The notes: generated by a model from the sequence alone, not told the origin. Shown: positions 38,601-52,900, counted from the stretch's first letter. The stretch is 64,000 bases of DNA from Luscinia megarhynchos (GCA_034336665.1 CM067570.1:18428502-18492501), one strand, 5' to 3'. Made by a program: numbers and translations.

Positions 38601-41524
38601 GGGGAAAAAAAATTAATTCTCTCCCTTACTTTATTACTTACCACTTTTGTGGTTTGCAGACTCCTGTAGCAGCACCCTTATCAGATGAACTGCAAACTGA
38701 ACTGTGGACTCTCAAGTGAGAATACTGAAGTAAGGCTTTGAAAAGATGTTAAACTATGCTACCACAGGAATGAAGAAAGCCACAGTGAGGTGACTGAGGT
38801 ACCTGCAAAGACTACCATGGACTCAAATCCGTGGCCAGTCTCATGACAGCCTCTCAGAAGAAACGGTCATTTCTCAGTTTGCCCCCCTTTCCTATAGGGA
38901 CAGCAAGTGTCGTGGCCCTTCACAGTTGCACTTTCACATTTGGTTTTCATTTTCATTAAAGGGAATTTCTTATTCCTCTCATTGAACCATGATACATGGA
39001 TAGCTTCTTACAATTAATCTTTACTTTCAAATGCAAGTTTTCTTGAGTTTTTAGCAAATATGTACTCTTCAAACACTGTAGCTATCCTTACAGGAAATAT
39101 TTGATGGTACTGGTAATTCTGTGTTGTAAATTACCATATTTTAAAATTTAAGTATGTGGATCTATTATGAATTATCTGTGACAAAGCAATTCCCTCTTCA
39201 GAGAGTGGTTTCATGGTAAAAGGCTAAGTGTTAAATACCATCCCCAGTGTGTTGAAGGATACTTAGTACTAACAAGCTTAAAAAGAAAGGTTGTGCTGTG
39301 TAATCTCTGAGACAAATGGTATATTTGACAGAGTGAGTTTAAAGTGCTATGTCTTACTGGCAGTGTAAAATCACAAAGAGCAGTGCTTTTTAAATGGATT
39401 CTTTGGCACGTGCATACAGCATTTCAAAAAGTATTATCCTTAGAACTCCTTATTCAAAAGTATGCATAAAAAAGGCTGACTGTTCAGAACAAAAAGTAAT
39501 ACCATCACATTGTTTTCACAGAATTATTGTTTACTCATTGGAAGGCATAAAATATTTTTAAAATTCTATAAGGCACTATGGGAATAGTCATTATTTATCT
39601 ATGAATTGTTATTCACCCAATAGTATTGGGGTCATTTCAATTTACAATATTATCTCAAATACTTTCCACTGCTACTTTCTACATTTTGGAGTGATGTCCA
39701 TTCCAATCCTTTGAATTTTTCAGAATAGTTGTAGCCTTTGCTTTTAGTTCACACAAAAACTTCATTACTGGTTAAAATTGAGTCTTTGTTTGCAGTGTAT
39801 CAGAGAATCAAAATGAATGGTTTTGATAAAAATATACTGTTTCAAATGTTAAGCTAGGGAGAAATAAGTAAGATTTACAAAAGAATACTTCAAGTCTTTT
39901 TGCCTTTGCTAGCATGAATACAGAATGGATTTCAGTACTGTCCAGCAGTAAAGGAGAGAACAGAACAGGCATTCCTCCCATTCCTATTTGGAATGTATAT
40001 ATAGATAGTACAATTTTAGCTAACTGAGTTTAGAGAGAGCTGGAACTTTGTAGTCTCCCCAAGAATCAACCAAAGCCTTTTTTCAGAAATTTCTTATATC
40101 AGAATAATTGTATAAATGGCTGAGGCATCAAGTTTGAAAATTTTTCAGAAGTCTCATATTTTTAATTTTAGAAAGTACCCTAGCAATCAGCTAAAGATAC
40201 CACACAAAGAAATAACCTTTGGTAGGATGACTTAAAGTCTAAACTCTAGATAATCTGTGACTTGACATAAAATTGAATTTTCAAAACTGAAGATCTACAG
40301 CTTGTGTTGTTTGTGCAGCTGTTAATAGCATCAAATCATGAGTTCATTACAAGTTTCTGATAAATTGTCTGATATATGGTAGATTGAAAAGCAGTGAAAC
40401 ATCATAAATAAAACTACTTTCAACAACATAGCTTGAATGGTCAATGAAGGATGACTTTCCTTCACAACTTGTGAGTAATTTGTACCTTAATGAGTTTCAG
40501 TGGGCAGGTGAATATCATTCTTATAAAAAATAGAGGGGCAAAGCAGCAACTTGGCATATACTCTGATTCTGTTGGCTCCTAGATTTTGAAGTAGTAGTCA
40601 GATTTTATTAGCTGCAATGGAGGTATCCATGTTTTGGTTACCTTATTACTGCAGACTGCACTGATGTGGCCACACGGAATCCTACAATTTAGTGCTTCAC
40701 TCTCTCTTCCCAAATAGACACAACAGATTTGTGCTTTGTAAGAGTAGGAAATGCCTGGTTCTTAGAGTAAAGCAAGCTGTCACCACAACTAAAGCTGTCT
40801 CTTTCCTGGCATAAAACCATTGCCATAGAAGGAAATTTCTTTGTAGGTCACAACACTATGGATTCAGGGAGCAAAGACTCAGGCAGAGGCACAGTGGGGA
40901 TGACACACAGCAGTTCCCATTGCTCACACCAGCTTTTCCCCAAGCCTTAGAAGTCTTGTTCAGACTTATGGGTAGAACAAAAAGAAAGGTGCAATTATGC
41001 ACAGTTGAGATTATCTGCAGGAATGTCCTTGATATTTTCCTGATTCTCCAAAATCTACAATCTCTGTGTGCTGGCAAAGAAAGATGACACCACATAGTTT
41101 ACTGATATATGTGAAATCTCAGAAAGGGCTCTTCTTTTTGTAAAATCTTCCCTTACTAAGAAAGAACTAGATCTCTGTTTTGATCTCCAAGTATTTGTAT
41201 TTTTCCAAGTAATTATGATTACATTGTTTTAGGATTCTGAATTACCTAGAGGTGTCCTCCAAATGTTAATTTCCTTTTACTGGAACGACAGGATAAATTT
41301 TGAAACAAATGATCAAAGATACAGGGTTTCTTAAGATGAAATAGCTTTGAAGATCATAAACAGACCCCTGGAAGGGAAATCTACATGGAAATTATTTAGT
41401 CAGCTTAAGAGGCAGAATTTGAGATGGCTCTAATTATTTCTGGTAGGAGGATAACAAACACAGGGGCAGAGATGAGTAAGGGTTCAGAGATCTATATTCT
41501 GCATATTCTATATTCAGTTTGAGG

Positions 41525-41548
41525 TTTTGGGTGTTTTTTCACCCAAAA
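41525..41548. repeat. perfect 9-bp hairpin with T loop
   Basis: TTTTGGGTG and CACCCAAAA flank a TTTTTT loop. The arms are exact reverse complements. A short direct repeat, CTATATTC twice, lies just upstream at about 41,492-41,512. Confidence 0.6.
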
Positions 41549-41670
41549 ATGAGTAAGTTCAGGAAACCATCTTGAGTCTGATATCAAGGTATACTAAGTA
41601 ATCTCTCACTTGGGACAATCAGTTCCACACTGTTAAGGAATCTGCAGTCTAGCTCTAATGTCTTTTCCTT

Positions 41671-41682
41671 CCCACCCCCCCC
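41671..41682. repeat. C-run
   Basis: Eleven C with a single A, followed by GGATTTTT. A homopolymer-like site prone to length variation. Confidence 0.75.
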
Positions 41683-44039
41683 GGATTTTTGCTTGCATTT
41701 GGTCATGTTTAAATGTTTTATGTATAAATATTTAAAGGAACATTTGGAGGTCACAAAACTAAGGCAGATAATGGTTGTTGAGCCTAGATTCTGACTAAAC
41801 TGTTAAATCCATGCTAAGAGAAGCACCAGGAAGCCTCTTCTCTTACCAGGAACTGCTGGTAACCTCTGGCAGATACAAAGTCATAGACATCTATTTTAGG
41901 CATACTCCAGTGCAGTTCTTTATGCAAGGCAAGTCTTAGTCTCATGAAAAAAAATCCTTTTATCATTATTTCACCTGTATCCTGTCATCATAATTTAAAA
42001 AAGGTTTTCATGGGAATTTCTTAATTTCCTACAATTTCCTACTACTAAACAGTAGTTCCTTCCTCTTTTAAATGGGTTCTTAGATGGCAACAAATACTAC
42101 TGCTAAATGGAAGAGATAGGAGCTACCTCAAATGGATGAAATCCCAGTTATTAAGAAATGAAAATTTAAAAAATACTGAGGAAGAATGTGTTATCATGTA
42201 CAATATTAAGGTTGAGTTACTGTTTTCAACATTTTAACAGATAATTTTGACTTTTTTTTCCCTCTAGATAGTTCATGTTTGGAAGAATTCATTTCATATC
42301 ATGGATAACAAATTAAGCCTTTGCAATTAATAGTTTTAAGCATTTTAATTTCACTGAGGCTTATAAGCCAAGAAAAAGTACACAGAGGAAAAACAGTTTG
42401 GGGAAAATAGTTGAAACTGACAAAACCAGCAATGGATAGAGGGATGAAATTGAGAATCTAGACGTGATGATAAGCAGCTTTGTAAAGAAGCCCTCTGCTT
42501 GTTCTGTGTAGCTAAAGATAGAGACCTGGCCATCTTCCCTGCCAGCCCCTTACAATGGTGTGCATCATTCCCATGCAGCTGACACCTGACTGGTGTCATC
42601 CATCTTGCTGCCCCTGCAGGACTGAAGGGCTTATGCTGCTGGTCTATAATATGCTTAAATCTCCACAGAAACCTAAGTATCATTGTTAAACATCCTAAAT
42701 AATTATAAAGTACATGCATTAAATGAGATATAAATACTCAGATTTCTAAGAGAATCTGCATGTGAAAGATTCTTGGAGAATTTTAAAACTAGAATTATGA
42801 CTGATTTTTTTCAGTACAGATTTAGAACACTGTCACAAAGTTTGGGCTTTTCTAGCTTCCCAGACAACAAAGTTGTCTTATCATAGCAACTACAAGGTTA
42901 TGAAAATGTTGGTTCACACCAAAACCTATTAATATTTTTCCCCAAATTACATCACATGTTAGAAATTGGAAACCACCTCGACTGCATCTTCTGACAGTAT
43001 TTTAAAAAGACCTACACACCCTCTGCCAACAAAAAAAGAGATTTATATCTGGACAGGTACATTATTAAAAGTAGAAAAGCAACCCAATTTCTGCTTTACT
43101 GTCGAAATCCCACTTGGTTTCCTATAAGAGCAACACATCATGCACTATTACCCAAGTGATGTCTCTCCAGATTAGCACAGGGAGCTATTCTCTCTGTTAA
43201 AGGAAGAATGCTTTAGTCCACAGAAGAAATGCAAATCATTTGAAGCTCCCTCTGCTCAGGCAAAGGGAAAGAAACTGGGGAAGGGATAGGAAAATCTAAT
43301 TTGGTGCTGCATTTCTGTTCTTATCAGGGACTGTCATATCATCCAGTTTTCAAGAGAAGCTGAAGTAGCAAAACCTGCTGAAGAAGAGCTTTCTAGAGGT
43401 AGTGGATTTGCTGCACTGGGCAAGCTGTAGTCTTTTTTATTGTAATTGCAGAAGTGTTCTGGCTTCCCCTTTACTGAGATTTGTTTTGGTCATTCCACAA
43501 CAGTCTACTTCAATGCCACTGGTTGGTGGTGCGTTGATGCCAAGATTTGATAACTTACTTCAAAACTCTGGCCTATTTGGCTACATACTAGCAGCAGGAT
43601 TTGCTAACTCATTTCGAAGTAGCATGAAATAGTTCCATCTGGCCCTCAGCATTTCCAAGGCAAGCACAGCACATTAAGCCCAGGAAAGGCTGTAGGTCAC
43701 CAATGTGCTTTACTTTTGACAAATCTTCATGGGCTGTTTTTCTGAGATTGAATTTGTACTTTTATTTCCTCCTGAGGAAGCCTGCTTATTTTTCATTGAT
43801 TTCCATTAAAGTAAGGAGAGCACTGATCCAGAAACAGTTCATGAATTGCATTACCCAGTTTAATTAGAGGGAACAGAAAGTTTCTCCACAGACAGAATAG
43901 TCAGCATTCAGCCCAAAATGCAACTTTGGACAGTAAGGGCTGTTGCTAGTAATGATCCAAAGTCACAGCCAGTGCCAACTACCCCTTCCACTCATTATGC
44001 AGTACATTAAGAATGATGCTATAGCATGTTCTCTGTTTC

Positions 44040-44235
44040 AATATTTAGTACTATATAGCAAATACGAATTTTTTAATTTCTTTCTTAATTAAGACCCGTG
44101 TCAAAAACTGTCCAATAGCGAAGTCATTTGAATTATGTATTAAATCAAATTATTGTTTTGCTTTTTCTAGCTGTCTGTAAATCTCTTGCTATCAAGCCAA
44201 TTAAATATTTGTAGTAACAAAAAGTCAATAGTCTG
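44040..44235. promoter_or_regulatory. candidate conserved non-coding element
   Basis: A unique AT-rich stretch with CTTAATTAAG, TATTAAATCAAATTATTG and CCAATTAAATATTTG, plus two isolated CpGs (GACCCGTGTC and ATAGCGAAG) kept in a CpG-poor background. It resembles the texture of vertebrate conserved enhancers. No conservation data are available here. Confidence 0.12.
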
Positions 44236-46909
44236 TATACACTGTTGTTACCTTGCTGCTGCAAAAATTTTATGGACAGGATGTGAAATCTTAAAAGTTC
44301 ACCAATAAACCTGTACTTGGGAGAACATAAAGATGTGCATCAGCTGAGATCTGTGCCAGGGAAATTAAGGGAAAAAGAGTACACAGCAGCTTTCCCAGAT
44401 CATGTAAGCTTAAATTCTGTGTTGTAACATGATGATACTCAAATACTTGTAAGAGATTAAATGGCATTTGGTAGAGGCATATGCAGTTCTCAGATTCTGG
44501 CAATAAATACTTTGTGTCTTATTCTCACTGCAGACACAAGTTCAGAGAGGACAAGGTTTAATACAGTCAGAGCATTCCAGGAAATATCATAGTTTCACCA
44601 TGTTGATATTATATTGTCATAAAATTTGAAAGAAAAATAATAGATCAAAAATACCCTATAAAACTTGTATTTTGGCTTGAAACAGTGGAAAAAATATTTT
44701 ATGATTAGAATATGAGGGCATGGCCAGTTAGGTCTTCAAAACTATCTAAAATGTCCTATTAACTTTTTTTTTTTACTTCTTTGGCTTGAATGACAACTTA
44801 GCCTTATTAGATTGCACTTAGAGTACTGGGTCACACACTGTATCCACTGCTGAATTACAAGTAGCTTTACTAACTCTGGATTTTTACATTTCATACCTAC
44901 AGAACCCCTAAAACATACTCCAGATTCACTGCTGAAGTTTCGATTTCTTACAGCTGTAATGGAAACTCTGTTTCATAGAAAGGCATGAAATGTCAAAAAA
45001 GTCAACGTGTACTTTCCCCTGGATCTGATCAACAGACTCTGGCAGTGAGATACACAAACTAAATTCTCCTCAACATAATAGTTGCAACTGTGGTACACCA
45101 TCTTAGCTAGCTAAAAGTTCCCCATTTTGCCAATACAGGTTTTTATTGAGGCCACTTCCAATTTTAGGAGTATGCTTGATTGGATTGTCTCTTCCACCTG
45201 AGAACCAAGCTGGAAAATTTTCTAGTATTTAATCACCTTTGATAAACACATCAAAACTACTGAGAGAGCTACATCACACACTTTAAAAACAAAAAACCCC
45301 CACAGGATTGTGTGGATTCTTCCAACAGGAATTACTACAGCATTATAAAGATGAAAACTACCAGTGAAGGTACTTTCTATGACTGTTTAATGGTAGCATC
45401 TGAAGCACAAAAGAAATATGACCATGTAGATTTTCAAGTTTTGAGTTTTGTTGTGAAAAGTCTACTAGTTAAAAGTAGGCTGCAGCTTGCATCAATTCAC
45501 CAAGGGAAAGGCAGTAGTTCAGGCAAGGTCATTGTGACCTGACCACCTGCATTATGGGCTTCCACAGATCCTTATCCCACATAAAGTTCATTTCTGCAGC
45601 AGATGCACCATCAGTATTTGAGTTGTCATAAAATAAAGTTACTTTAGCTGCAATTCAAAGTACACAGATAGACGCAAGAGGTCATGGGCAGGATAAAATT
45701 AAATAGCTCGTGTGTAGATAGCCTTAATTGTTATATAGTAAGCATGTCATTTTAAAACAATATTGGCATGGCTTAAAAGGCTATACTCAAATCCAGCACA
45801 GTGATCTCCTTTATATTGCATATCTGACCAGATGAGTTAGTAACACCAGAGAAATAATACCTCTCTGCATGGAGAGAATTCATGGTTGAAAGGGTGGTGG
45901 CACAAACAAACAGCCAGCAAAAAATTTCCCATTAAATGCAATGCTGGTGCCTCTGTTCTGTTCCAGGAAAATAAACTGCAGGCAAAACTACTTGTCCCAT
46001 GTAGATCTGTACCTCCGGCATGCAAGGTCCAGGACCAGGAGAGGATCTGCCCAGCAAGCACATGACATGCTACCACCAAGGAGCACAGAACTGGGCGGGA
46101 AGCAGAAGACTTGAGTCTGTACTAAAGGGATGAGAGCTAGCAGGCAATCTAATCAAAGTAAAATGAAGTAGAATGGATGGATTAGAAAAGAAATTTATCT
46201 TAGTACACAGTCTGTGTAGAAATACTAAAAATAATTTCACAGGATCATAATGTATCTATTATGGCACATTATAAAACGTTTTATGTTCAAGATTTTACAA
46301 AAGCTCCTCACAGTTTCTTTCTAAAACCCCATAGCTTTGAACCTTTTCAAATACAAACTGCTTGCAAGCAGAAGATACATTATGTGCTTAGTATTCATGT
46401 AGGACTTTTGCTGGTGAAAATTTTTTATTTTGATAACACTTTCTTAATTTGGATATAAATCTAGCTTTCTATCTTTTCAAACAGAAAAACATAGTTTATT
46501 TATGTGATTATTCTCACTATAAATCATGGAATATACACTGAGAATACGCTGGGAGGGAAAATATTCTCTCTTTTCCTTTGGGCATTATAATATATCCGCT
46601 TCTGTGGCAATAATTTACGCTCCTAAATGTTGTTAATGAAATCCTCTATTATTACAGTTCTGGGAAAGAGATATTCAAATACCTAACTTCTGAAACATAT
46701 GGGCTTGGGAAGTGTTAAAAATGTGGCACTGAATTCCTTGAAGAAGCTGTATTTAAAAAGAATACCATGCATCAATTTTGCATGTCGGATTCTTTTTTAT
46801 TAATAAATGCTCACAATATGTATTTCCTTTCTTAACTGTGATGGGATTCTCATAAATAAAGGTCTCCAAAATTAGCCTGTCTTTAGCATCACAAAGATGT
46901 CCTAGTTAC

Positions 46910-47115
46910 TCAGTTGTCATTTGTACTTCTAGTGCCGCCCATCTAGAGGCAGAGTAAATACAGCAGATGCCATGGCACAGGTGGGTCTGACAGGCCCTGT
47001 GCACAGTCAGATTCACACAGTGCTGCAGGGGACAGGCAGCTGAGCCCAGTGCAGCAATGCTTTGAGGGGCTAAGAGGCGCCTTAGGGCTCCAACGGGAGC
47101 ATCATGGTACGCGCT
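46910..47115. other. G+C-rich, CpG-bearing patch
   Basis: About 200 bp that are clearly richer in G+C than the flanks and carry several CpG sites (in GTGCCGCCC, AGGCGCC, CAACGGG and TACGCGCT) inside a strongly CpG-depleted window. It is far too small and too sparse in CpG for a standard CpG island. It might be a fragment of an old retrotransposon, an exon, or a small regulatory element. Nothing in it matches a repeat family I recognise. Confidence 0.35.
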
Positions 47116-47119
47116 CAAC

Positions 47120-47731
47120 TTAATCACCAGGGTTAGGTGAAGAAGTTGTTAACAGAGAATCAAACAGGCTCTTGATTTTCATTTGCATCCTTCTGCAGCA
47201 TGTGGTACAAGTCTCTTTCTCAGTCACCTGAGCCCTTTTACCAACTAGCATTCCTTCTATTCTTTCTGTAGGACACGTTGATGTCACACAATATCTTTCA
47301 CACTTTTCCAATGCCACATAATAGTTTTCAAGGATTTGTGTGTTTTCAGTAAGTATAGAAGTTTCTGAATAACTATCTTTAGTGAGATATATTTTTGTTT
47401 GATGGTGTACAGGAAAACTAAAAAGAAAAAAGACTGACTTTTCCTGGGCATTATTCTTGACAATGCCATTAGGCAAGTTTCTGAAGTCCAGAGAAAATGA
47501 TTCTCTTTAGCCTGATAGTCCCACGAATTACAAGAATTAGGTATTCTTGTGGAATTCAGCACATAGTTGAATGAAAAGCAGATCCACTACCCAATCTAGA
47601 AATGTACTTATGTCGAAATCTGGGTTTTTTCCCCGCTGTTGCATTTTCTTCATCATAATTGGTCCCTTAATTTGAGGCCATAAAGGCTGACTCTGCCCTA
47701 ATACTGGGTCTAGATAAGTACCTTCTCTCAA
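47120..47731 (-). other. cluster of minus-strand open frames, possible decayed coding sequence
   Basis: Three minus-strand frames follow one another: 47,537-47,731 (64 codons), 47,284-47,562 (92 codons) and 47,120-47,476 (118 codons). They adjoin a fourth at 46,906-47,127. The 118-codon frame has eight cysteines, most of them in its C-terminal half, including a TCTTCCRR-type run, and many charged residues. A run of adjacent open frames on one strand can be left by a pseudogene with frameshifts, but it is also seen by chance in long AT-rich DNA. No family is recognised, and no poly(A) tail, terminal repeat or target duplication is visible to prove a retrocopy. Confidence 0.1.
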
Positions 47732-47914
47732 AAGAAATTACATGTTCTGGTAGTATGATAGCATTCCATATGGGAAGAAATAAAACTTCTTTGAAAATGT
47801 TTGGCTTATATATAACAATTTTATGAACTGCTTATATTTATTTTCCTCCAAAAGATTTCTTCAGCAATGCCTATATGTATTTCTACTTAATAAGCTGACA
47901 CAGTTTTCTACCAG

Positions 47915-47929
47915 AAAAAAAAAAAAAAA
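47915..47929. repeat. A15 homopolymer
   Basis: Fifteen consecutive A. No upstream gene-like sequence or poly(A) signal at a suitable distance supports it as the tail of a plus-strand retrocopy, and I see no flanking target duplication. Confidence 0.75.
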
Positions 47930-49880
47930 GGATGATGAGGCACACTAATAAGCACACTGTATATTCCTTTCTTACATATGGCCTTTTTGCAACTGTGTTA
48001 ATGAATATACTTTTGAATTCTTGTTAATCTAGCATCTTAAGAAAAGTTAAAAATATTACATGTGACATTATGGTTCAAGCATGCAGTATTGTAGGAAACA
48101 GCTAGTGTATTTTTCTTAGAAAAAAACTAGGAACTTTATGGGAGAATGTGAGGATACAGAAAGAAAATTTTCTAGTGATACAATGAAAGTCCTTTTGCCA
48201 GATTCCTCTGTGAATTGCAAATATATTGCACATGGAGCAGAACTGGCCATTGCAAAATCTCATGTAATTTGAAAGAGTCAGTGTAACACCAGTAACTGAC
48301 AACGTTCTGAAACACCACCTTGAAAAATTGAAGACCAAAATTTCTATTCCTGAAATAAAGGAACGGAAGAGGATATAGATTACATATTTCTAGTTGCGTT
48401 ATGGCTGCAGGGTTGCAGCTGGTAGGCCGGGAAATGAACCTGAAAAACTCTTTTTCACCTCCATGATATTGTCACCGTTAGAAAGCCCATCTATAATAAC
48501 TGGCAACCCAATAGTCATCCTACATTAGTGTAATTGTTTTCTGAGTGGAAACACACCATCTGATTATCACACATACTCAGAACTGCATCACAAAACTACC
48601 ATAACAACAAATTGGCTTCTTTTTACCAGACTTCCCAATCAGTTGTCTAATGCTTCAGGAAAAAACCAAAACAGCTGGTAAACCAGATTCTGAGTGAGAA
48701 AATGCCTGACTGAATTTTAAAATTTGTTCATTGCCAGTTAGAAACTCTTAGTATCTGATTCTACAGTAATGGATACTGGGCCTGGAGGGACAGTAAAGAA
48801 TTACCTCATCTGAATCTAGTCAAGGATAGAGACTGGGGGTTTTGTCTTACATTAATTCTACTATACGTGTTCCATCATATGCCAAGCATGATGGAAAATA
48901 AAGGAAAAATAAGATTAGTTTAAGGTTTTCTAAATATAGAAAAGAAAGAAATGATGTTTTATCTAATTGTTGAAGACACTGCTAAAGATGATTAACTAAT
49001 GCAGGGTGGTGAGAGCAATATAAAGTAGGTTAATCATCTAGAGCTCATGCAAACCCTGTTAGCCTCTAGTCAGACATTTCCCTAAGGTATCAACATAATT
49101 TGAATTTCAAAAAAGAGCTTAACAGAATATTGTTCTTTCTTTTTTGTTAAATAGGGATTTGGACCATAAAAAATCAACTTTACCTTTTCTAAATTTCTGT
49201 GTAATCATCTGATCTGAGCTAGTAGCTTAAAACTTAGTAATGTGAATATTTCCTATTAGCTCCAGAGAAGGCAGCACTAAAGCTCCCATGAAGTTTTTTA
49301 GTCCTTAGTCCAAAATTCTCATGAAGCTAGATAATCGGCTAGATGAGAAAGGTTTTATGCCATGCCATGTTAAATGTCTGTACTCTCCCATGGGGATACA
49401 AATCTGTACTCCATCAGTGAAGTCAATACAGATAACTTATACCACCTGGGCGTCTGATGCACACACACAAAAATTACCTAAAGGATGATTTCCCAATGTA
49501 ATATTCATAGAAATGAAAAGCAACCCTAAGAGGAAAAACCTTGTAATTCAACCCATGACCATGTGTATAGAAAAGTAGTTTGTTTTTATTATCTTTCTTT
49601 TTAATTCTACATTTTAAAAATTCCAAATTCAAAAAAATTCTGCCTCTCAAGCTGTTAATATAATGTGTTACTGTAGTATTGAGGAGCAGAAATTTAGTGA
49701 GACTATATTAAATTTAATTCATTTTAGGCAGCCATCAGGGATATTCACAACAAGGAGAAGTGACCTTAAAAATACTGAGCTTTTGCATTGTATGTGTAGG
49801 ATGTGTCATTGTTCTTTCTCAACTCCCACTCCCCAAATTTAAAAATCTAAATTTTTCATTGCTGAGAATATTACAGCCAT

Positions 49881-49910
49881 TACTATTATTAGTATTAGTA
49901 TTATTAATTT
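49881..49910. repeat. (ATT/AGT)n trinucleotide-like repeat
   Basis: About 30 bp of alternating ACTATT, ATTAGT and ATT units, forming an imperfect trinucleotide repeat. Confidence 0.55.
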
Positions 49911-52900
49911 AGTTTACTGCTCACAACCATAAAGGTCAGTAGCAGTCCTCTGTCAGGAGGAGGACTAGATGTAAGAGAACAGCAGAAGGAAAGAGTGTGA
50001 GATTATCCATGTGCTGCAGTTCTGAGTCAAACAAAGCATATATGCCAAAGGGAAAGTGTGTCTGATTCAGTTCTGTGGGCCCTACTACTTTGGTAATTCG
50101 GCAGCAAAGAACTTTGTGATCCTGATAAATTTGCTTTCAAAGTCCTGTCTTGGCTGCGCTACTCACAGAAGGAGCAAGCAGAGAGGAGAAACAGCACTGC
50201 TTTTCCCTGTCTTGACGCTCTCCAAAGTGTGTCTGCTCTCTCTACAGAGTTCCTCTCCAGTAACATTCACAGTGGTATTCTTCTGCTAATCTCTTCCTGT
50301 GTAACACACTTCAGAACAGGATTTCTCACATAGAACCAGGGAGAGGAAATACTTTGCATAAGGAGAATGAAATCAGAGAGAGCAGTGTCTTGAAAGTAAG
50401 TTTTGGACATAATGTAGAAGTTTGGACGACGCATGACATAGGACAAAGGGGACCAAGGGAACCAGGGAAGAGGGAGACTTAGGCTCATATTACCATTGAA
50501 AGTTCATCCAGCTCAAAAGCATATACCAGCAGCAACTGGAAATACAGTTAACTTCTAACCCCACTAACTCTCATTTTACATACTTGTTTATACATAGCCC
50601 ATTCAGCCTTCAGTAGCAGAGCTGTCTGAAATTTGTAATGTGATGTTTCATGGATGCATGAATATTTGAGCTGTAATTATTTTATCCAAACAGGTTTGTT
50701 CTACTTTAATCACAGTATAACTAGGTTTCAAAATACATGTCTTTAGTAAGCACTGAAGTGGAAAATAGGTATCAAAAATCTTAATAATTGTATACAAAAT
50801 AAAAAACCCAACTGTATAGAGCAGCACATGAGGGTAGGGAAAAAAGGGGGGAAATCATATAATTATTTAAAGCACAGAGATTAACTATTTAGAATCCTAC
50901 CAGCAGACAATCAAAAAAATAATAGATACTGGTAGTTTCAAATACTTGGTAATAATTAATATAAGATAGTAAAAGACATTGCAAAATAAAAAATTAATCA
51001 GAAAAAGTAATTTCTAAGAAAAGAAAGTCAGCATAATGAGGTAAAAATTAAGGAATAAGACCCTCTAAATTGAACAGGAATTTTTAATCAGGGGTGAAAT
51101 ACCAAATTATATAACCGAGATAGTTTTACATTTAGCAATTGATCTGCTGTATATAGGAAAAAAAACTCAGGGCAAAAGAAAGTGCATTACACTGTAATGA
51201 GCAGATTAATTAAATGAAGTAAGAACTGTATTAAAGAGCATGTATAACAAGGAATTTCCCATCTCAGGCAGCCAACTGGTATGCTCAGTTTTCATATCAA
51301 GGTACAGTATTTCTGGAGCACTGATTTTTCATCAGGACTGAGTCCATAATGCTACAAAAGTGAAAAGGCACAGAATCAACCCTCTTTTTTATGCAAAGGA
51401 TTATAAAAGGAATTTAAAAACATGGACATCTTAAGCAGATTTAATTGTTCAGTTGAGATAAAAGATATTAAAAGTACTAAAAATAAGAACTACTTTTTTT
51501 TTCAACTGACAAAACATCAGATGTTATTTATTCTCTCACTCAGCAAACGGAGTCCAGTTATTTGGATGTCAGCTGTTGAAAAAATCGTTGTGTGAAAGTT
51601 AAAATGCTCACTGCAAAAGCACAGTTCAATTAAGCAGAGTCTGCACACATCAGTCAGAGAAGGTCATGCTTTACTGACACACTGGAGTACTGTGAAGACG
51701 TTACTGCCATGACTGATGAAAGGAATTCAGTAGATTTATGATACCCTGATTTGACAGTGCCCTTCCCTCAGAAATTAATGATTGCAGGACACTGCTAGGA
51801 CATCAGGAGTAAATGAAATGCTTAGTTAAAAATAAGATCTGGAAAAAATACATATGAAAGCTTTTTTTTCAAATGTTTTGGGGATGAATTATGTAGATCT
51901 AAATCAAACTTCCAGCACATCCACATTATTTGGTTTGGGACAAGGATACTGACTCCTTTTAAAGGGCAGCTAACTTACAGGGAGATTACATTACCTACAG
52001 AAATTAGTAGATGACCAAGTTGACTCTGTTCTTTAAGATGCTTAATACAGAGCAGCTGGACAACCACTTACCATGGAAAAATAGTGTGCTGTCCCGTGCT
52101 GAAACATGAGATCTTTACTGAGTCTTTGGAAAAACTGAAGTATAAATTAACTGGTGCATACCTACATTCAGCAGCTTTTTTAATGCCTGCCTGGAAGATA
52201 CAGATGTGTAAAATTTTCTTCATAAATTCTATCAGTGCCTCTAATGGAACAAAAAACTTCTTACATAAATATTAAGCTACCCAATACAACAAGAGTAGAT
52301 CTAGTACAGAATCCTAAGAATTTCTGATAGCACATGGAAGGTGTCATCTTCTATGAAATGCTGCAAGTTTTCAGAGTAATTGCTGAAAAATTCTATCAGA
52401 TACACATTAAAAGTTCTTTGTTCCCTGTAATTGAAACTTGTGTTATTAATTTACATTACAAACTGCTGCTTTTTCTCCTAGATGAGAATTGGTATAAAGT
52501 AATCAGAATTAAAAACAAGACTGTCAAAGAAAAGTCAAACTGGGCCACAGAATCAGAAATTCTGAGTGCAAGAAATAAGCTTGAAACTAGGATAAGGGGT
52601 AACTAAAGGCTGGATAAAACATACATATCCACAATGATGTGGTATCATCTTTATTATCTGTATTATCTTACAATCAACTGAAAATTTCATTAGGTTTTTT
52701 TTTTCCCTGAAATTTTCTTCTCCTTGATGTGGTCTGAAAGGAATTTGTTTTTTATGCCTTTGAGAAAAGTGTTTTCTGCAAGGGAGACAGTCTGCCTTTT
52801 CTGGTTCATATGTTAAAAGACACCATGGTCTCGGAGCTTTCAGCCCCACTGTACATGCACAGGGATCCTTCCCCAGTGAAGTCAAGACTCCAGACCCCAC

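Larger units (their letters stand above)
33978..46905. other. non-coding AT-rich DNA downstream of the CR1
   Basis: Unique sequence without a recognisable gene. The longest frame is a 122-codon minus-strand ATG frame at 42,351-42,719, a length expected about once by chance in a window like this, with no family motif. TTGTGTCT and AGACACAA at 44,512-44,539 form a short stem. A run of eleven T lies at 44,764-44,774. Confidence 0.6.

Noticed and set aside
42351..42719. 122-codon minus-strand ATG frame
   Set aside because: A frame of this length is expected about once by chance in 64 kb at this composition. There is no family motif and no splice context.
47915..47929. A15 run as a possible retrocopy tail
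   Set aside because: There is no gene-like sequence, suitable poly(A) signal or target-site duplication upstream.
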